Shown one piece after another: positions 34,214-41,626 of a DNA stretch of 48,595 nt. Each line of letters opens with the position of its first letter. The first letter of the stretch is position 1. The stretch covers positions 1-48,595 of the forward strand of contig CAYYTU010000020.1 of the NCBI GenBank assembly GCA_964474655.1, given 5' to 3'. Both the position numbers and the translations under genes were made by a program. Under the pieces are notes generated by a model that saw only the letters and a program-made list of their open reading frames with translations, searched no databases and was not told the DNA's origin. Source of the DNA: CAYYTU01 sp964474655 (GTDB lineage Bacteria > Chloroflexota > Anaerolineae > B4-G1).

Positions 34214-35493
34214 TTCACCGTCAGGAAGTGGGCCGAGCAGGAGATGCAAGGGTCGTAGGCCCTGACCAGCATCTCCAGCAGCAGGCGCACCTCTTCTTGT
34301 GGGCGGTCGATGATCTCTGGCACCAGCTTCTGCATATCGTGGTTGAGGTTGGCCATATTCTGGTTGGTGGGGATGATGCAGTTGGCGTCGGTGCAGTTCC
34401 CCTCGTCGTCGTAAGCGTAATGGTGGAAGAGGATGCCACGCGGCACGTCGCAGGAGCCGACGCCTTCACCGGCCTGCGGTTCGATCTCCGGCGGGTCCTC
34501 CGGCTCGACGCCGCGCTCGAGCAACTCGTCGATGATATCGATGCTGTCCTCCACACAATGGACCATCTCCACTACTTGAGCAGCGGTGTTGAGGAACGGA
34601 TTGGTTTCGATGGGCTCCAGGCCCAGCTGGGCCGCTGCGTCCTTGGCCTTGGGGTGGAGCTGGTCGAAGTTGTTGTTGAGGCGCGCCAAAGCGCCGACCA
34701 TATAGGAGTCTCGGTTGTGAGACGTCCACTTGGCGCTGGAGAACGGTACCATCTCCTCGTTCGTTACTTGCTTGTAATCCTCGACGGGGTATTCGAAGCC
34801 ATCGGATGACTTGATGGTCCCGCCGACGAAGGCGTACTCATCGTCTTTGGTGAGGGAGATATACTCGGTCTCGCGCTCGAACTCGGGCCAATCGAGCGAT
34901 GCGAAGAGCTCGACGGAAGCGTCCATATCGGCGCGGGCGTCGACCAGCCGCTCGCGCATAGCGCGCAGTTCGTCCTCGGTGGGCGTGTGGGTGAAGCCGC
35001 CGACCGTGAGGGCGCACGGGTGGGTGTGGCGCCCGCCGATCATGGCGCACAGATCGCCGGAGAGTTTCTTGATCTTGAGGGCGCGTTCCACCACCTCGCG
35101 GTTGGTATCGACCAGCGGGATGACGGACCCGACGCCGAAGAAATCCGGCGCGACCAGGTAGTAGGTGTGAAGGACGTGGCTATCGATGATCTCGCCGTGG
35201 AAGTTGAGCTTGCGCAGCAGCTGGCCCTGTTCGGTCATCTCCACGCTCAGCGCGCTCTCCGTAGCGAGGAGGCTACTGGTGGCGTGACCGACGGAGCAGA
35301 TGCCGCAGATGCGCGAGGTGATGTGGCTAAGCTCGTAGTAGGGACGCCCGCGCACGAAGGCCTCGAAGAAGCGGGGGGCCTCGACTACCTCGAAGCGGCA
35401 CTTTTTGATCTCGCCGTTCTGCGCGTCCACGACGATGTCGCCGTGTCCCTCAACGCGCGTCACGTGATGAACGTCAACGTTCAGTGTACTCAT
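34204..35493 (-). CDS. hydA: Group 3 [NiFe] hydrogenase large (catalytic) subunit
   Basis: A 429-residue large subunit with the NiFe site. The N-terminal ligand motif is RICGICSVGH with Cys63 and Cys66, and the C-terminal motif is DPCISCSAH with Cys416 and Cys419. A seven-residue tail follows and is expected to be removed by the protease encoded next. All four ligands are cysteine, so unlike the formate dehydrogenase in this cluster it is not a selenoprotein. The gene order beta-gamma-delta-alpha equals hydBGDA of archaeal sulfhydrogenases, which points to a soluble group 3b NAD(P)-linked, reversible enzyme; there is no signal peptide. AGGAGG precedes the ATG. Group assignment is from gene order and partner types, not phylogeny. 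Confidence 0.93.
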   Translation of the reverse strand: MSTLNVDVHHVTRVEGHGDIVVDAQNGEIKKCRFEVVEAPRFFEAFVRGRPYYELSHITSRICGICSVGHATSSLLATESALSVEMTEQGQLLRKLNFHGEIIDSHVLHTYYLVAPDFFGVGSVIPLVDTNREVVERALKIKKLSGDLCAMIGGRHTHPCALTVGGFTHTPTEDELRAMRERLVDARADMDASVELFASLDWPEFERETEYISLTKDDEYAFVGGTIKSSDGFEYPVEDYKQVTNEEMVPFSSAKWTSHNRDSYMVGALARLNNNFDQLHPKAKDAAAQLGLEPIETNPFLNTAAQVVEMVHCVEDSIDIIDELLERGVEPEDPPEIEPQAGEGVGSCDVPRGILFHHYAYDDEGNCTDANCIIPTNQNMANLNHDMQKLVPEIIDRPQEEVRLLLEMLVRAYDPCISCSAHFLTVNFV

Positions 35494-35503
35494 AGTTTGC
35501 CTC

Positions 35504-36265
35504 CTATTCAGCGACTTGCTCGGGTTCGTATGCGTTGAACATCGTCATCCGAGACATTACTTCGTCCACGGTCAGGCCTGCCTCCTCCAGAACTTCCTCC
35601 ATTGCATTCTCGTTGGGATCGGGGATTAGCCCGCGGCAGCCCTCGCAGCCGTCGCCATAGGTGGGGCAGATCGCGTCGCAACCGGCCCGCGTGACCGGGC
35701 CAAGGCAAGGTTTGCCTTCCAGCAGCACGCAGACGTTCTCCTTCAGCTTACATTCGACGCAGACGGGGTGGTCGGGGATGCCGGGACGTTTGCCCAGCAG
35801 GACGTTCTTGACGACCTTGACGAATTCCTCGCGGTCGATGGGGCAGCCGGGGATGGCAGCGTCGACGTCGATCACGGCGCCGATCGGGCGGGCCGGATAC
35901 GTGTCGTACCAGTCGGCCTTGTCGCCGTAGACGTACTCGCGCACGTCGTCTAGCGAGGGTTGGATGTTCTTCAGAGCGTTGACGCAGCCGGTGTGGGCGC
36001 AGGCGCCCAGGGCGACGACGAGGTCGGCCTGCTCGCGGATCTTGAACAGGCGTTCTTCGTCTTGCTCGCGGGTGCAGGAGCCCTCGACGAATGCGATCTG
36101 GTAATCCTGTCCCTTCTCCGTCATCGCCTCGCGGAATTGGACGATCTCCACTGCATCAAGCAGGTCCAGGTGGGTCTGGAGGGCGTCGACAACGGTCAGC
36201 TGACATCCCTCACAGCTTGCAAAGTCAAAGAAAGCGACCTTCGGCTTTCCGTTTGTCTCACTCAT
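35504..36265 (-). CDS. hydD: Group 3 [NiFe] hydrogenase small subunit
   Basis: A 253-residue small subunit carrying the electron relay. The proximal [4Fe-4S] site starts with SCEGCQ (Cys18 and Cys21), followed by VEGSCTREQDEE near 85, ALGACAHTGC near 110 and GCPIDREEF near 150. A cysteine-rich C-terminal part (CVECKLKENVC, GKPCLGP, CPTYGDGCEGCRG) fits further clusters. There is no Tat signal or membrane anchor, in keeping with a cytoplasmic enzyme. Its ATG overlaps the stop of the upstream flavin subunit by one base (TAATG), with GAGGAGG inside the upstream gene's end, so translation is coupled. It passes electrons from the NiFe site to the flavin and Fe-S subunits. Confidence 0.93.
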   Translation of the reverse strand: MSETNGKPKVAFFDFASCEGCQLTVVDALQTHLDLLDAVEIVQFREAMTEKGQDYQIAFVEGSCTREQDEERLFKIREQADLVVALGACAHTGCVNALKNIQPSLDDVREYVYGDKADWYDTYPARPIGAVIDVDAAIPGCPIDREEFVKVVKNVLLGKRPGIPDHPVCVECKLKENVCVLLEGKPCLGPVTRAGCDAICPTYGDGCEGCRGLIPDPNENAMEEVLEEAGLTVDEVMSRMTMFNAYEPEQVAE

Positions 36266-37113
36266 TACAGTGCCTCCTCAAAACCCTTGATATCGGCGTA
36301 GTTGAAGACTGGCCCGTCCTGACAGCAGTAAAGGCTGTTGATCTGGCAGTGGCCACATTTTCCCACGCCGCACTTCATTCGGCGCTCCAGTGACAGGTAA
36401 ATGTTCGATTCGGGAATGCCCTTATCTAGCATCTCCATCAGCACGAAGCGGTACATAATGGGCGGGCCGCAGGTGATGGCGACGGTGTTTTTAGCGTCCA
36501 CTTCGATCTCCGGGAAGAGGGTGGTGATGACGCCAATGTTGCATTCCAGGGGCTGGTCGGGGTCCCATTCTTCCTCTTCGTCTTCACAGTCGACGGTCAA
36601 GAGGCATTCGACGTCGTCGCGTTCGACCCATTGGCTCAGCTCGTCGCGGAAGAGGAGCTCGCTGCGGCGCTTGGCGCCGTAGAGGATGATTACCCGGCCA
36701 AAGTCGTCGCGCTCGTCGAGCACCTGGTTGATCAGTGAGCGGAGCGGGGCCAATCCCAGGCCGCCCGGTGCGAAAAGGACGTCCTTGCCGCGCATTTCGT
36801 CGATGGGAAAGCCGCTACCGAAGGGTCCGCGGATGCCAACTTCTGATCCCGGCTCCATACGATGGAGTGCGCCGGTCACGTTGCCGACCTCGCGCACGCA
36901 GAGCTCGAAATCGCCGTTGGAGCGGCTGGGCGACGAGGTGATGGAGATGGGAGCCTCGCCTATGCCCAGAATAGAGAGCATCACAAACTGTCCCGGATCG
37001 TGTCCCAGGTCCTGATCTTCGGGGAGCTGGATGCGGAAGAGTTTTTCCAGCGCAGTCATTTGCTCCACGTCGACCAGTTGGGCCATCTCCGGTTTATAGA
37101 TGGAATTTGTCAT
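36265..37113 (-). CDS. hydG: Hydrogenase flavin subunit (gamma, FAD/NAD(P)-binding, ferredoxin reductase-like)
   Basis: A 282-residue subunit of the dihydroorotate-dehydrogenase electron-transfer type that exchanges electrons with NAD(P)H. The FAD-binding barrel has GQFVMLSILG and PISITSSP near residues 42-65 and IRGPFGSGFP near 96. The NAD(P) part has FAPGGLGLAPLRSLI near 115-130 and ITCGPPIMYRFV near 222. The C-terminal [2Fe-2S] motif is MKCGVGKCGHCQ near 250 with a later Cys in LYCCQDGP. ATG 37113 is selected because GGTAGGAGG stands seven bases upstream; a longer open frame to 37203 overlaps the preceding gene and has no family match. It corresponds to the gamma subunit of sulfhydrogenase. 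Confidence 0.93.
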   Translation of the reverse strand: MTNSIYKPEMAQLVDVEQMTALEKLFRIQLPEDQDLGHDPGQFVMLSILGIGEAPISITSSPSRSNGDFELCVREVGNVTGALHRMEPGSEVGIRGPFGSGFPIDEMRGKDVLFAPGGLGLAPLRSLINQVLDERDDFGRVIILYGAKRRSELLFRDELSQWVERDDVECLLTVDCEDEEEEWDPDQPLECNIGVITTLFPEIEVDAKNTVAITCGPPIMYRFVLMEMLDKGIPESNIYLSLERRMKCGVGKCGHCQINSLYCCQDGPVFNYADIKGFEEAL

Positions 37114-37123
37114 TATTTGCCTC

Positions 37124-38152
37124 CTACCGCAATGACGCGTGAATGGTGTTGAATCCCTCGAGGATGCTGATGCTGGCTGTGCAAGTGCGGATGCAGCGCC
37201 CACAACCTACGCAGCCTAATTCACCGAATTTCTCGGGGAGATATTTTCCCTTGCGCATAAAGCGATGACGCTGACGCGCGGAGCGTTCTTCGCGGAAGTT
37301 TTCGCCGCCGGCCACGCGAGCGAATTTGTCCAGCTGACAAGAATCCCAGTGACGTATCCGCTCGCCCTCGGTCAGCACCATGTTGACTTCGTCTTCGACG
37401 TTGAAGCAGTAACACGTGGGGCAGACGTTGGTGCAGGAGCCGCAGGCGAAGCAACGCTCGCCCAGCTCGTCCCAGTGCTCGTGGTCGTAGGCCTCGCCAA
37501 GCAGGTCGGGGAGCTCGTCGGCCTCGAAGTCCAGCCGGTCGACGAAATCCTCAATCTTGGATTCTTGCAGCTCGTCTTTCTGGGCCATCTCCTCGGCTGT
37601 GGCGTCGCGCACGTCTGCGTACTGGGCCAGGAGTTCCGCGCCGGCCTCCGTGCCGATCTCCACCGCGTACGCCTCTCCGAGATCGGTCAGGTGAAGGTCG
37701 TAACCTTCGGAGGCGCTCAGCGTGCCCATGCTGCGGCAGAACGATTCATCGTCGCAGGGCTCCAGGCACTCCAGGCTGACGATGAGCGTCTGCTCGCGCC
37801 GCGTCAGGTAATGGGCGTCGGGGTAATCCTCGGAGAAGGCTTCGTCCAGCAGTTTGATGGCGTGTAAGTCGCACGTGTGTACACCCAACAGTACTGTGGG
37901 CTCGGCTTCGATGACTGCTTCGACCTCGGCGTCGCCCATCTTGAAGGTAGCCAACCGTTCGCAGGGGGGCTGGAAGACCTTTTTGGGCGGCAGAATGGTG
38001 GTGTCGTAATCAAGTCGCAGTTGAGCCGGGTCGGTGAGAGGCTCAAATGCGAACTTGGGGCCCTTCGCTGTCGGCCCGACGACGCGGTAGTCGTTTGTCA
38101 GGGCTTCGACCAGCGGGGCTACCGCTTCTTTGTCTATAATCTTAAGACTCAT
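37124..38152 (-). CDS. hydB: Hydrogenase iron-sulfur subunit (beta, 4Fe-4S dicluster)
   Basis: A 342-residue electron-transfer subunit of sulfhydrogenase beta type. An N-terminal domain (VLLGVHTCDLHAIKLLDEAF near residue 95-115, SLECLEPCDD near 135) is typical of the family. Two [4Fe-4S] motifs follow: CFACGSCTNVCPTCYCFN near 235 and CVGCGRCIRTC near 320. Between them WDSCQLDKFARVAGG is another conserved stretch. ATG 38152 is taken as start because GAGGAG is six bases upstream; the frame runs open to 38290 without support. It is the first structural gene of the operon, 608 bp downstream of hypC, and so probably begins a new transcript that runs to fdhA. Confidence 0.93.
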   Translation of the reverse strand: MSLKIIDKEAVAPLVEALTNDYRVVGPTAKGPKFAFEPLTDPAQLRLDYDTTILPPKKVFQPPCERLATFKMGDAEVEAVIEAEPTVLLGVHTCDLHAIKLLDEAFSEDYPDAHYLTRREQTLIVSLECLEPCDDESFCRSMGTLSASEGYDLHLTDLGEAYAVEIGTEAGAELLAQYADVRDATAEEMAQKDELQESKIEDFVDRLDFEADELPDLLGEAYDHEHWDELGERCFACGSCTNVCPTCYCFNVEDEVNMVLTEGERIRHWDSCQLDKFARVAGGENFREERSARQRHRFMRKGKYLPEKFGELGCVGCGRCIRTCTASISILEGFNTIHASLR

Positions 38153-38760
38153 ATCAGTCTCCTCGCGATAGTGTTGCTGTATACTTTGCTGTTGGTCAGA
38201 GGATCGGATGACCTCCGACTGCGTGAATGAAAAGTACTTTCCGAATATGTTTTCCGGCCCAGGCCCAATTCCCGTAACGGCGGCGATCACTTCCCTGGAA
38301 GGAGTCTTGGTTCAACTTTTGGTCTGGGGTGACTGCTCGCGAACAGTATTTTGAGCCTCTTTTGTGATGTGATTCTGTCCGATGGAGTTTTGGTTCTTCG
38401 AGCTCTATCGGTTTGCAACTGTGAAATTGATGGCAAGGTATCTCAGCTCATAAGTAGGTCCAAATGAGTACCTTTGGAATACATCCCAATGGGGCACGGT
38501 CAGGAGACCGGCCCCAGTGGGTAAAAAGCGCCCTGATTGATTTTTTTGGGAGTTACCACCTCTCGCTTCGGTTTCCCCCTTCCACTGCGGGGCACAGGCT
38601 CGACGGGGTCGTATTGGAGGTTTTTTACAGCCCGCTAGTTAGTCAGAGTGTTCCATTTGTCAGTACAACGCACCATGCAGTCATCTTCAGGTAGCTTGAG
38701 CGTGTTTGACTATTTGAGAAGGTTTGCACTGCAGAGCGGATCTGGCGTGGGACTCGCTGC
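38153..38760. other. 608-bp gene-free gap between hypC and hydB
   Basis: No convincing gene is seen. A GC-rich hairpin at 38491-38515 (nine pairs, one bulged A) and T-runs near 38541-38547 and 38622-38627 are the main landmarks. The gap probably holds the end of the hyp transcript and the promoter of the hydBGDA-fdh operon, but I could not find a convincing -35/-10 pair. Confidence 0.5.
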
Positions 38761-39015
38761 TTAAGTTTCGGCGATTTTAATCTCTTGTTCCAAGATGCCG
38801 CTTTCCACCAGCAAATCCAACGTCTCCTGGGCCTCCGCCTCGTCAACCTGGCTGATGGCGAACCCGACGTGAACGATGACGTAATCGCCCACGTCTGCCT
38901 CCGGCACGTAGGCCAGAGAGACCTCTCGTTTGACGCCGCCAAAATCGACCTTGCCCATACGCATCAAGTCGTCGCCGCTGATTTCGATGATCTGGCCTGG
39001 AATTCCAAGGCACAT
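38761..39015 (-). CDS. hypC: Hydrogenase assembly chaperone HypC
   Basis: An 84-residue chaperone that carries the Fe(CN)2CO unit with HypD and delivers it to the hydrogenase large subunit. The essential N-terminal Cys follows the initiator Met in MCLGIPGQI, which fixes the start at ATG 39015. Other family parts are ARMGKVDFGG-like MRMGKVDFGGVKREVSL near residue 22-38 and VGDYVIVHVGFAISQVDEAEA near 45-65. The length is typical. The open frame extends 12 codons upstream into hypB but cannot be functional without exposing Cys2. hypD, hypE and hypF are not in this window and must be elsewhere. Confidence 0.95.
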   Translation of the reverse strand: MCLGIPGQIIEISGDDLMRMGKVDFGGVKREVSLAYVPEADVGDYVIVHVGFAISQVDEAEAQETLDLLVESGILEQEIKIAET

Positions 39016-39017
39016 AG

Positions 39018-39668
39018 TTATGCGATCTCCTCCCGTAGCCAATCCAACCATGCGTCTAGCCCTTTACCAGTTTTACAAGAGAGCGAGAAGAAAGCGAGCC
39101 CGGGGTTGAGGGCTTCGACGCCGCGTTGGAAGTAATCGACGTCGAAGTCGAAAGATGATAGGACGTCGATCTTGTTGAGCACCATAGCGTCCACGCCGCG
39201 GTACATAACCGGGTATTTGTATGGTTTATCGTCGCCCTCCGGGATGCTGGCGATGAGGACGCTGCGGTGAGTGCCCAGCTCGAAGCTGGCTGGGCAGACG
39301 AGGTTGCCTACGTTCTCCACGATGAGCAGATCTAGTTTGTCCAGGGGGAGCTGAGGGAGAGCTTCCTTTAGCATCACGGCGTCCATATGGCAGGCGCCAC
39401 CGGTGTTGACCTGGACGGTCGGCACGCCCAGCTCGGCGATGCGATCGGCGTCCAGCGTGGTGGCGATGTCGCCGTCGATGGCCCCGATGTTGAACTGGTC
39501 GCGTAAGGCCTCTACTGTGCGCATAATGAGGCTGGTCTTTCCTGCGCCCGGGGAGGCCATCAGGTTTATGGCGAAGACATTAGCGTCGTCGAACTGGCTG
39601 CGGTTATCGGCGGCGAGACGATCGTTGGCGCCTAGAATATTTTCAACGACAGAAACACGTTCTGGCAC
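39018..39668 (-). CDS. hypB: Hydrogenase nickel insertion GTPase HypB
   Basis: A 216-residue SIMIBI-class GTPase that, with HypA, inserts nickel into the hydrogenase. The P-loop is ASPGAGKTSLI near residue 38, IDGDIATTLDADRI near 66, GGACHMDA near 91 has the Cys-His metal site of the G domain, ENVGNLVCPASFELG near 117 follows, and the base-recognition motif is LNKID near 163. There is no N-terminal histidine-rich nickel-storage stretch. GTG 39668 is preferred since AGGAGG lies four bases upstream; an alternative GTG at 39704 has no such site. It ends two bases before hypC, whose ribosome-binding site is inside its 3' end. Confidence 0.93.
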   Translation of the reverse strand: MPERVSVVENILGANDRLAADNRSQFDDANVFAINLMASPGAGKTSLIMRTVEALRDQFNIGAIDGDIATTLDADRIAELGVPTVQVNTGGACHMDAVMLKEALPQLPLDKLDLLIVENVGNLVCPASFELGTHRSVLIASIPEGDDKPYKYPVMYRGVDAMVLNKIDVLSSFDFDVDYFQRGVEALNPGLAFFSLSCKTGKGLDAWLDWLREEIA

Positions 39669-39724
39669 GTAACCTCCTGTTGGAGTATTTTTGAAGGCGG
39701 GCACTTTACGCGATCCTGATATTT

Positions 39725-39736
39725 CAGATATATCTG
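39725..39736. promoter_or_regulatory. AT-rich palindrome between hypA and hypB
   Basis: CAGATATATCTG is a perfect 12-bp palindrome in the 103-bp hypA-hypB gap. It might be a regulator site, or part of an internal promoter on the minus strand. This is inferred from symmetry alone. Confidence 0.3.
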
Positions 39737-39771
39737 CGATATTTTACCATATTTGAGCGCGATAGTCTAGC

Positions 39772-40116
39772 TCAATCTTCGATCTCAATACTATCCAGCC
39801 GGAAGTCGTCGCCGCCCGCAACGACGACTTCTGTACTGTCGCATGCCGGACAGACGAACCTATCGGCGTTCAAGGGGAAGGTGTAGTCGCAGCTCAGGCA
39901 GCGCATCTTCCCCGGTACGCGCTCAAAGTGGAGTTCGGCGCCTTCGGCGATTGTGCCTTCACTGACGATATCCCAGTAGAATTGGACTGATTCATCGACG
40001 ATGGATGAGAGATCGCCGATGATGAGGTTCAGGCGGGTGATACGTTTGGCATGGGCTTCTTCTGCGTGGCGCAGTGCAATGTCTAGCAGGCTTTCGGTGA
40101 CGGTTAGCTCGTGCAT
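39772..40116 (-). CDS. hypA: Hydrogenase maturation nickel metallochaperone HypA
   Basis: A 114-residue zinc-containing nickel chaperone. It starts with MHELTVTESLLD; in HypA the N-terminal amine, His2 and Glu3 bind nickel. The structural zinc site is built from CLSCDYTF near residue 74 and CPACDST near 92. The length is normal. It is the first gene of the hyp operon and has a near-consensus promoter whose TATAAT ends nine bases before the ATG, so its mRNA is predicted to be leaderless or nearly so; no Shine-Dalgarno site is present. Confidence 0.95.
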   Translation of the reverse strand: MHELTVTESLLDIALRHAEEAHAKRITRLNLIIGDLSSIVDESVQFYWDIVSEGTIAEGAELHFERVPGKMRCLSCDYTFPLNADRFVCPACDSTEVVVAGGDDFRLDSIEIED

Positions 40117-40125
40117 AGCGAAGAG

Positions 40126-40153
40126 ATTATACTAGGTTCATCGCAACATACAA
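40126..40153 (-). promoter_or_regulatory. Promoter for hypA giving a leaderless transcript
   Basis: On the minus strand TTGTAT (40153-40148), a 16-base spacer and TATAAT (40131-40126). The hypA ATG begins nine bases after the -10 box, so transcription should start at or within a few bases of the initiation codon. Confidence 0.7.
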
Positions 40154-40274
40154 GTATGTATTGGGAAGGGTAGTGGTACTTTTAGCGATTCCAGACTTCG
40201 GAAGTCTATCGTCGAGGATTTGGGACACAAAATAAACTCGCTTTGCTTCCCAATTAGGTTCGCAAATTACATTG

Positions 40275-40413
40275 GGTCTCTAGGACTTCGTGTGGTTCTT
40301 TTGCTCAAAGGGGACGATAGTCCCCGTATTTGGTCAGCGCGTTTGGCATCGCCCCACATCTGGGGGCGTGGACTGTCGTCCACGCCGAGCACCACACGAA
40401 ATCCCAAAGAGCC
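40275..40413. repeat. MITE-like foldback repeat, copy A
   Basis: A 139-bp element with imperfect terminal inverted repeats. The left end reads GGTCTCTAGGACTTCGTGTGG and the complement of the right end reads GGCTCTTTGGGATTTCGTGTG. The interior contains further hairpins (GGGGACGATAGTCCCC, and GCGTGGAC...GTCCACGC). It matches copy B at 48023-48150 in inverse orientation. No protein is encoded. It occupies most of the 336-bp gap between hypA and rlmN. Confidence 0.7.
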
Positions 40414-40452
40414 ATCTTCCGAAGCCCTCTCCAGCGGCTTTCGAGGTCCTGC

Positions 40453-41514
40453 CTAGCCGGGATGGCGTTGCCTCAGCTGACCACACCCGGCCTGAATGTC
40501 GATGCCGCGTCGGACCCGTACCGTGTAGGGGATGCTGCGGCGGTCGAGAACTTCGGTGAAAGCGGCGATACGTTCCTCTGAGGGGGGCTGCCCCGGGAAG
40601 TCAGTCGCGGGATTGACTGGAATCAGGTTCACGTGGGCCGGGGCGTTGTGAGCGTAGATACGGTTGGCCAGCATATCGGCTTGCTCCGGCATGTCGTTCA
40701 GCTCCTCGACCAAGGCCCATTCGAAGCTCACTCGCCGCCCGGTGCGTTCCACGTAGTAGGCGCAGGCTTCGAAGAGCGCGTTTAGCCCGTAGCGTCGATT
40801 GACGGGCACGAGCTGGTTGCGCAACTTGTCGGTAGCGGCGTGGAGCGAGACGGCTAGCGTGATCTGCAGCTCCTCTTTCGCCAATCGCTGAATAGCCGGC
40901 ACCAGCCCCACGGTCGAAAGCGTGATGTGGCGCTGCCCAAGCCGGAAGCCTTCGGGGTGATTGAGCCGCAAGATGGCCTCCAGAGAGGCATCGTAGTTCG
41001 CCAGTGGTTCTCCCATCCCCATCAACACCACATTGGTCAATCGATCATCCTCTTCTTCAATCTCGCGCGCAAAGTGGATCGCCTGAGCCACAATCTCGCC
41101 CGCGGTTAAGTCGCGTCGGAAGCCCATTTGCCCGGTAGCACAGAAGGGGCAGCTCATCGCACAGCCGACCTGAGTGGAGAGGCACGCTGTCCGGCGATCT
41201 TCATAACGCATCAAAACGGCCTCAATCGTCTCGCCATCGTTGAGGCGCAGCAGATCTTTGCGCGTCTTTTCGTCGTCCGAGCGGGCGCTGTTCACTACCT
41301 CCAGCGCTTTGAGATGCATTGTGCGGTCTAATTTTTCGCGTAGTGATTTAGGTAGGTTCGTCATCTGATCAGCATCGACGATCAGATGGATGTACAACCA
41401 CTCCCAGATCTGTTGAGCACGGTAGGAAGGCTCCCCCCAGCGCTTCAACAGGCTTTGCAGGGTCGATAGATCTAGATCATAAAGCAGCTTGGACGTCTTG
41501 GAATTCATAGTCAT
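40453..41514 (-). CDS. rlmN: 23S rRNA/tRNA adenine-C2 methyltransferase RlmN
   Basis: A 353-residue radical-SAM enzyme that methylates C2 of A2503 in 23S rRNA and A37 in some tRNAs. The [4Fe-4S] motif is CAMSCPFC near residue 117, LMGMGEPLANY near 158 is the SAM-binding GEP segment, and GLVPAIQRLA and VSLHAA follow. The catalytic cysteines are in the Cx3Cx2C region and in IDIQAGCGQLR near the C-terminus. The length is typical. ATG 41514 is adopted: a -10 box lies six bases upstream, which predicts a leaderless mRNA, and no Shine-Dalgarno sequence is present. A much longer open frame to 41685 runs across a terminator and is spurious. Confidence 0.95.
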   Translation of the reverse strand: MTMNSKTSKLLYDLDLSTLQSLLKRWGEPSYRAQQIWEWLYIHLIVDADQMTNLPKSLREKLDRTMHLKALEVVNSARSDDEKTRKDLLRLNDGETIEAVLMRYEDRRTACLSTQVGCAMSCPFCATGQMGFRRDLTAGEIVAQAIHFAREIEEEDDRLTNVVLMGMGEPLANYDASLEAILRLNHPEGFRLGQRHITLSTVGLVPAIQRLAKEELQITLAVSLHAATDKLRNQLVPVNRRYGLNALFEACAYYVERTGRRVSFEWALVEELNDMPEQADMLANRIYAHNAPAHVNLIPVNPATDFPGQPPSEERIAAFTEVLDRRSIPYTVRVRRGIDIQAGCGQLRQRHPG

Positions 41515-41520
41515 AACGGA

Positions 41521-41548
41521 ATTGTAGCATGGCGGGGGATGGGAGCAA
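41521..41548 (-). promoter_or_regulatory. Promoter for rlmN, probably leaderless
   Basis: On the minus strand TTGCTC (41548-41543), a 16-base spacer and TACAAT (41526-41521). The rlmN ATG at 41514 starts six bases beyond the -10 box. Confidence 0.5.
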
Positions 41549-41562
41549 GTCACTTTTTCGAC

Positions 41563-41594
41563 ATAAAAAAAGTCGCGGCTCGAGCCGCGACTTT
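41563..41594 (-). terminator. Terminator after the DUF4397 gene
   Basis: 41569-41594 is a perfect 26-bp palindrome (AAAGTCGCGG and its complement meeting at CTCGAG). On the minus strand it is followed by a run of T, 33 nt past the DUF4397 stop. It isolates that gene from rlmN. Confidence 0.9.
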
Positions 41595-41626
41595 GAGTTT
41601 CTTTTCTTGTGGCGTGATGGTGGCTG

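Noticed and set aside
34204..35493. [NiFeSe] hydrogenase large subunit
   Set aside because: All four metal ligands are encoded by cysteine codons and the frame has no internal TGA.
40275..40413. CRISPR array or protein-coding gene at the repeat between hypA and rlmN
   Set aside because: There is only one inverted-repeat element, not regularly spaced direct repeats, and short open frames there lack motifs. No CRISPR array was seen anywhere in the window.
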